Assembly: GCA_031288985.1 (NCBI GenBank)
Contig: JAITQH010000025.1
Location: forward strand, 1 to 7,611
Direction of reading: 5' to 3'
Length of the DNA: 7,611 bases
Source: Candidatus Methanoplasma sp.
GTDB taxonomy: Archaea; Thermoplasmatota; Thermoplasmata; Methanomassiliicoccales; Methanomethylophilaceae
Shown in pieces: positions 5,041-7,611 of this stretch (position 1 is its first letter; every line of letters starts with the position of its first letter). Position numbers and translations under genes: made by a program. Under the pieces are notes generated by a model. The model saw nothing but the letters and a program-made list of their open reading frames with translations. It was not told where the DNA came from and did no database searches.

Positions 5041-5601
5041 ATGAGGGTTACGGTCTTCAACGGATCGCCATTGGCGTCGGGGAACACTTCTGCATTGTCC
5101 TCGGTGCTGATGGCCAAATTGGTTGAAAGAGGGGCTGTTGTGGAAGAGATAATGCTTTTTCAGAAGAACCTGCTGGGTTGCAACCACTGCAACAGGTGCC
5201 GCACAGGCGACCTTCCCATGCGTTGCAGCATTCCTGACGACATGATCCACCTTTACAACAAGTTCTTGGATTCGGATCTCCTGATATTCGCATCTCCGAT
5301 ATACATGTGGAATCTCACCCCATGCACCCTGGCATTCATCACCAGACTGCACAGTCTGTGCAGGAACCCCGAGGGGCACAACCTGATGAAAGGAAGGAAC
5401 GTGGCGTTGGCGCTGACCATGGGCGACGAGACCGACGTGGCAAAGCACGCAGTGGGCGCAATATCGGAGTTCTGCGAATATTTCCTGATAAACCTCAGGG
5501 GAGAGCTGTCCGTCCCCTTTGCCGACCGCGGGAAGATACTTGCCGGGGAGTGCGACGGGGATGCCGACGCCTTCTTGGACAGGATACTCGGTCAGTCGTA
5601 A
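5041..5601 (+). CDS. Isf-like flavoprotein / NAD(P)H-dependent FMN reductase family (second copy)
   Basis: This 186-aa protein has the flavodoxin-like fold. MRVTVFNGSPLASGNTSAL (1-19) contains the FMN-phosphate loop GSP..SGNT, and FASPIYMW (83-90) is the second flavin loop. The cysteine motif C47-X2-C50-X2-C53-X8-C62, followed by IPDDM, has the layout of Isf-type proteins, although the last gap is slightly longer than the usual 4-7 residues, so cluster binding is less certain than for the protein at 1735. It is clearly a paralogue and not a recent duplicate: the N-terminal thirds share only motif residues. The expected role is electron transfer or reduction of quinone-like, nitro or oxygen species; the real substrate is unknown. 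ATG 5035 (adding Met-Ser) is an alternative start; 5041 fits the TATA spacing and the family's N-terminus better. Its last 10 bases overlap the end of paaK on the other strand. Confidence 0.88.
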   Translation: MRVTVFNGSPLASGNTSALSSVLMAKLVERGAVVEEIMLFQKNLLGCNHCNRCRTGDLPMRCSIPDDMIHLYNKFLDSDLLIFASPIYMWNLTPCTLAFITRLHSLCRNPEGHNLMKGRNVALALTMGDETDVAKHAVGAISEFCEYFLINLRGELSVPFADRGKILAGECDGDADAFLDRILGQS

Positions 5602-6893
5602 TTTCTGTTGTCGGTTACATGCTTGGCCTTGCCCTCGAATCTATCGAGGGTTCCCGGAAGCATGAGCTTTACCGTGGTCTTCAGATTGAGAATGTCCTTC
5701 ATCCTGGCTTCGACCGAACGCGCCATGTTTCCGAGTCCGACGGTGTCCTCGGTGAGGCCGGATTCGTCAAGCTCGACCTCGATGACCATGTTGTCCATGT
5801 AGTTCCTGTTGTCCAAAGTGATGTGATAGAACGGGCTTAGGAAAGGCATCCCTCCGATCACGCTCTCGATCTGCGACGGGAATACATTGATCCCTCTGAC
5901 CACAAGCATGTCGTCCGTCCTTCCGGACAGCCTCATCAGACGCGGATGCGTCCTTCCGCACTCGCATTTCGTCCAGTCCAGAGCGGAGATGTCCCCTATT
6001 CTGTATCTTATGAGGGGGAATGCCTCCTTGTTCAGCATGGTGACCACCATCTCTCCCCTCTCGCCATCGGCGCAGAGATCCCCGTTCTTGTCCAGTATCT
6101 CTATGTAGCATATGTCCGCCCACACATGGGCGCCGCACTGTCTGTCGCATTCCAGGAACAGCGGGCCGTAGAATTCGCTGGCTCCGTAGCAGTTGTGCAC
6201 CCTGATGCCTGTGCGCTCTTGGATCTTGTCCCTCATGCTCTCCGACCACGGCTCTCCGCCTGCGATGGCCAGTTTGACCTTGGTGTCTCTGCGTATGTCC
6301 TTTCCCATTCCGTCGAAGGTGTCCGCTATATGGAATAGGTAGGACGGCGTTCCGGCGCAGGCCGTGACAGGAAGATCCATCATCAGTTGAACCTGGCGTG
6401 CGGTGTTTCCTGTGCTTGTCGGAAGCACGGCCGCGCCGAGCCGTTCCGCCGCCTGATGCACTCCGAGCCCTCCCGTGAACAGTCCGTATCCGTGATAATT
6501 CTGCAGCAGATCCCCGCTCCCCATCCCGAAGGACGCCATGCCTCTCGCGAGGGATTCGGACCACTCGTCGAGATCGTGCCGGGTGTATCCGACTATGGTG
6601 GGAAGGCCGGTGGTGCCGGACGAGACGTGGACCCTCGCAAGCTCCTCGTACGGCTTCACGAAAAGTTTGTCGGGATAATTGTCCCTCAGATCCGTCTTCT
6701 TCATGAACGGGACCTTCCGGAACGAATCGCGGTCTGTTATGTCGTCGGGATGAACGCCTGCGGCCTTCATCCTGCCGTGAAAGAACTCGGACGAGTCGTA
6801 CATGGTGCGGACCTGTTTTCTCAGGAGGCTCAACTGCAGCTTCTCCAGGTCGGCCCGGGGCATAGTCTCTATCGCTTCGTTCCAAAACGCCAT
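5592..6893 (-). CDS. paaK: phenylacetate-CoA ligase (PaaK family)
   Basis: The 433-aa protein is a full-length member of the adenylate-forming enzymes that convert phenylacetate or a related aryl acid, ATP and CoA into aryl-CoA, AMP and PPi. Visible are the ATP loop SSGTTGLPT (91-99), YHGYGLFTGGLGVH (133-146), YGASEFYGP (236-244), RYRIGD (296-301), CECGRTHPR (310-318), SGRTDDMLVVRGINVFPSQ (323-341) and the C-terminal FEGKAKHV (419-426), whose lysine is the usual adenylation-step residue. Nothing essential is missing. In methanogens PaaK homologues are thought to work with indolepyruvate oxidoreductase in making or salvaging aromatic amino acids from aryl acids; no such oxidoreductase is in view, so substrate and direction are unproven. 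GTG 6902 is also in frame, but I chose ATG 6893 because GTGAT, a Shine-Dalgarno match, sits 3-4 nt before it and includes that GTG. The gene has its own TATA box and is not obviously cotranscribed with the upstream gene. Confidence 0.94.
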   Translation of the reverse strand: MAFWNEAIETMPRADLEKLQLSLLRKQVRTMYDSSEFFHGRMKAAGVHPDDITDRDSFRKVPFMKKTDLRDNYPDKLFVKPYEELARVHVSSGTTGLPTIVGYTRHDLDEWSESLARGMASFGMGSGDLLQNYHGYGLFTGGLGVHQAAERLGAAVLPTSTGNTARQVQLMMDLPVTACAGTPSYLFHIADTFDGMGKDIRRDTKVKLAIAGGEPWSESMRDKIQERTGIRVHNCYGASEFYGPLFLECDRQCGAHVWADICYIEILDKNGDLCADGERGEMVVTMLNKEAFPLIRYRIGDISALDWTKCECGRTHPRLMRLSGRTDDMLVVRGINVFPSQIESVIGGMPFLSPFYHITLDNRNYMDNMVIEVELDESGLTEDTVGLGNMARSVEARMKDILNLKTTVKLMLPGTLDRFEGKAKHVTDNRNYD

Positions 6894-6903
6894 TTCAATC
6901 ACG

Positions 6904-6925
6904 GTGACGTGCTAATACTTGTCAC
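6904..6925 (-). repeat. short inverted repeat in the paaK leader
   Basis: GTGAC-N12-GTCAC lies between the paaK TATA box and its ribosome binding site, next to the predicted transcription start near 6929. It could be an operator or a small mRNA hairpin. The arm nearest the gene also overlaps TCACCGTGA, so the GTGAT ribosome binding site could pair with it. Five-base arms are weak evidence. Confidence 0.25.
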
Positions 6926-6950
6926 GCCTGAACGACGAATAGATGCATTT

Positions 6951-6960
6951 GATTTATATG
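6951..6960 (-). promoter_or_regulatory. TATA box of paaK
   Basis: Read on the - strand, CATATAAATC lies about 60 bp upstream of the ATG at 6893 and inside the 101-bp gap after the aSelBL stop codon. It predicts a start near 6929 and a leader of about 36 nt. Confidence 0.55.
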
Positions 6961-6994
6961 TTACTGAAAGCGGCCTTCGACCGTCCGCGCTCCG

Positions 6995-7611
6995 TCACGG
7001 CAGAACCATGGATCCCACGACCCTCAGCTTGCCGCCTTCGAGGTACATGAGCACGATCTTGTCTCCGGGCCTGTGGATTATATCCGTCTCAAGCTCCAGC
7101 GTCAGATCGGGGGATCTGAAATCGCTCCCCGACGACGCCGACACCCGGCATGGGACCATCTGCATCCAATGCCCCGCATGAAGGACCATGCCCTCTTTCA
7201 GAGGGGACGGCCAATATTTGATCAGAGACGCCTTTCCAACAGCCTTTTTCGTCATCTTGACGGATGGGTCGGTGGTCAGGACGTAACCGCGGTCCAGCTC
7301 TTCCGACTCTATCCCTCTCAGGGCAAGCCCGACGTGATCGCCTTTGACGCCGTCGTCGGCGTCAAGGTCGTGTTTCTGAATGGATTTGAGGACCACTTCC
7401 CTTTTCAGAGGAAACACCTGCATCTTGTCGTGCTTCCTGAAGTGACCGTCCGTCACGGATCCGAGGACCACAGTTCCCACGCCCTTAACGTTGAAATGGC
7501 TGTCGACAGGGCATGATCCGCAGGATCCCGGGCCGGCTTTGCGACCCTCGGCCTGCGCCATGTCCAGCAAAGCCTCTCTCATTTTGACCGCGTCGTCCTC
7601 TATTATGTCGT
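6995..7611 (-). CDS. archaeal SelB-like elongation factor (aSelBL), C-terminal part
   Basis: The frame is open to the window edge, so the N-terminal part is missing; 204 residues are visible. Residues 36-113 form an EF-Tu-type domain II with the SelB signature: DSHFNVKGVGTVVLG, then KSIQKHDLDAD, GDHVGLALRGIE and LDRGYVLT. Residues from about 115 to the end, with DLTLELETDIIHRPGDKIVL near the C-terminus, form domain III. The protein stops there, without the winged-helix or extra domain that bacterial and archaeal SelB use to recognise SECIS elements. This is characteristic of aSelBL, a methanogen-centred family once proposed as an elongation factor for pyrrolysyl-tRNA (EF-Pyl) and known for a degraded GTPase domain; that domain lies outside the window. 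A CGSC motif (30-33) directly before domain II is unusual. EF1A-like or true aSelB are alternatives, but the sequence favours aSelBL. The ATG at 7582 is internal, because coding sequence continues upstream of it. Confidence 0.82.
   Translation of the reverse strand, partial: DIIEDDAVKMREALLDMAQAEGRKAGPGSCGSCPVDSHFNVKGVGTVVLGSVTDGHFRKHDKMQVFPLKREVVLKSIQKHDLDADDGVKGDHVGLALRGIESEELDRGYVLTTDPSVKMTKKAVGKASLIKYWPSPLKEGMVLHAGHWMQMVPCRVSASSGSDFRSPDLTLELETDIIHRPGDKIVLMYLEGGKLRVVGSMVLP

Noticed and set aside
5767..6885. 372-codon open frame on the - strand inside paaK
   Set aside because: It is a shadow frame of a clearly conserved gene; its translation is rich in Arg, Gly and His with no recognisable domain.
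6387..7181. 264-codon + strand open frame across the paaK 5' part and aSelBL 3' part
   Set aside because: It crosses two real genes and a promoter on the other strand; no domain is visible.
1..7611. Mobile elements, CRISPR arrays, or a defence or antiviral gene set
   Set aside because: No transposase or integrase, no terminal repeats, no regularly spaced repeats, and all genes belong to housekeeping or metabolic families.

Overview
The window looks archaeal, and most likely comes from a methanogen of the Thermoplasmata/Methanomassiliicoccales kind. Four observations support this. T-rich TATA boxes (TTTATAT, TTTATATA, TTATATAT) sit at the expected distance before genes and none of the upstream regions shows a convincing bacterial -35/-10 pair. 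The tRNA gene does not encode its CCA end. The right edge holds part of an archaeal SelB-like elongation factor (aSelBL), a family found mostly in methanogens. Two flavoproteins resemble the iron-sulfur flavoproteins (Isf) of methanogens. No complete gene here ends in TAG (three TAA and five TGA among eight visible stops), which fits an amber-avoiding, pyrrolysine-using lineage but is a small sample. The species assignment is inference.

Left part (1-1500): the last 24 codons of an unidentified + strand gene meet, stop codon on stop codon, a complete DEAD-box RNA helicase on the - strand that carries a DbpA-type C-terminal RNA-binding domain. Its leader contains a perfect 7-bp hairpin.

Middle left (1560-3862, + strand): a TATA box is followed by an unusually long (about 140 nt), GC-rich leader that can fold in competing ways. 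Then come an Isf-like flavoprotein with a strong ribosome binding site, a 70-bp spacer holding a perfect 9-bp inverted repeat, and a DUF1846/UPF0371 protein of unknown function. The last two genes may be one transcription unit.

Middle (3863-5030): a spacer with terminator-like hairpins leads to a tRNA-Gly(GCC) gene with its own TATA box and poly-T terminator. After that comes a ThiE/TenI-fold protein that has lost the LREKD substrate-binding motif of true thiamine phosphate synthases; its promoter region has an imperfect inverted repeat around the TATA box.

Right part (5012-7611): a second Isf-like flavoprotein, apparently made from a leaderless mRNA, runs into the 3' end of a phenylacetate-CoA ligase gene (paaK) on the - strand, overlapping it by 10 bp. 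Upstream of paaK, also on the - strand, is the C-terminal two-thirds or so of the aSelBL gene, cut by the window edge. The genes do not form one obvious pathway. The clearest themes are translation and RNA handling (helicase, tRNA-Gly, aSelBL) and redox or aromatic-acid chemistry (two flavoproteins, PaaK). I found no mobile element, CRISPR array or defence system.
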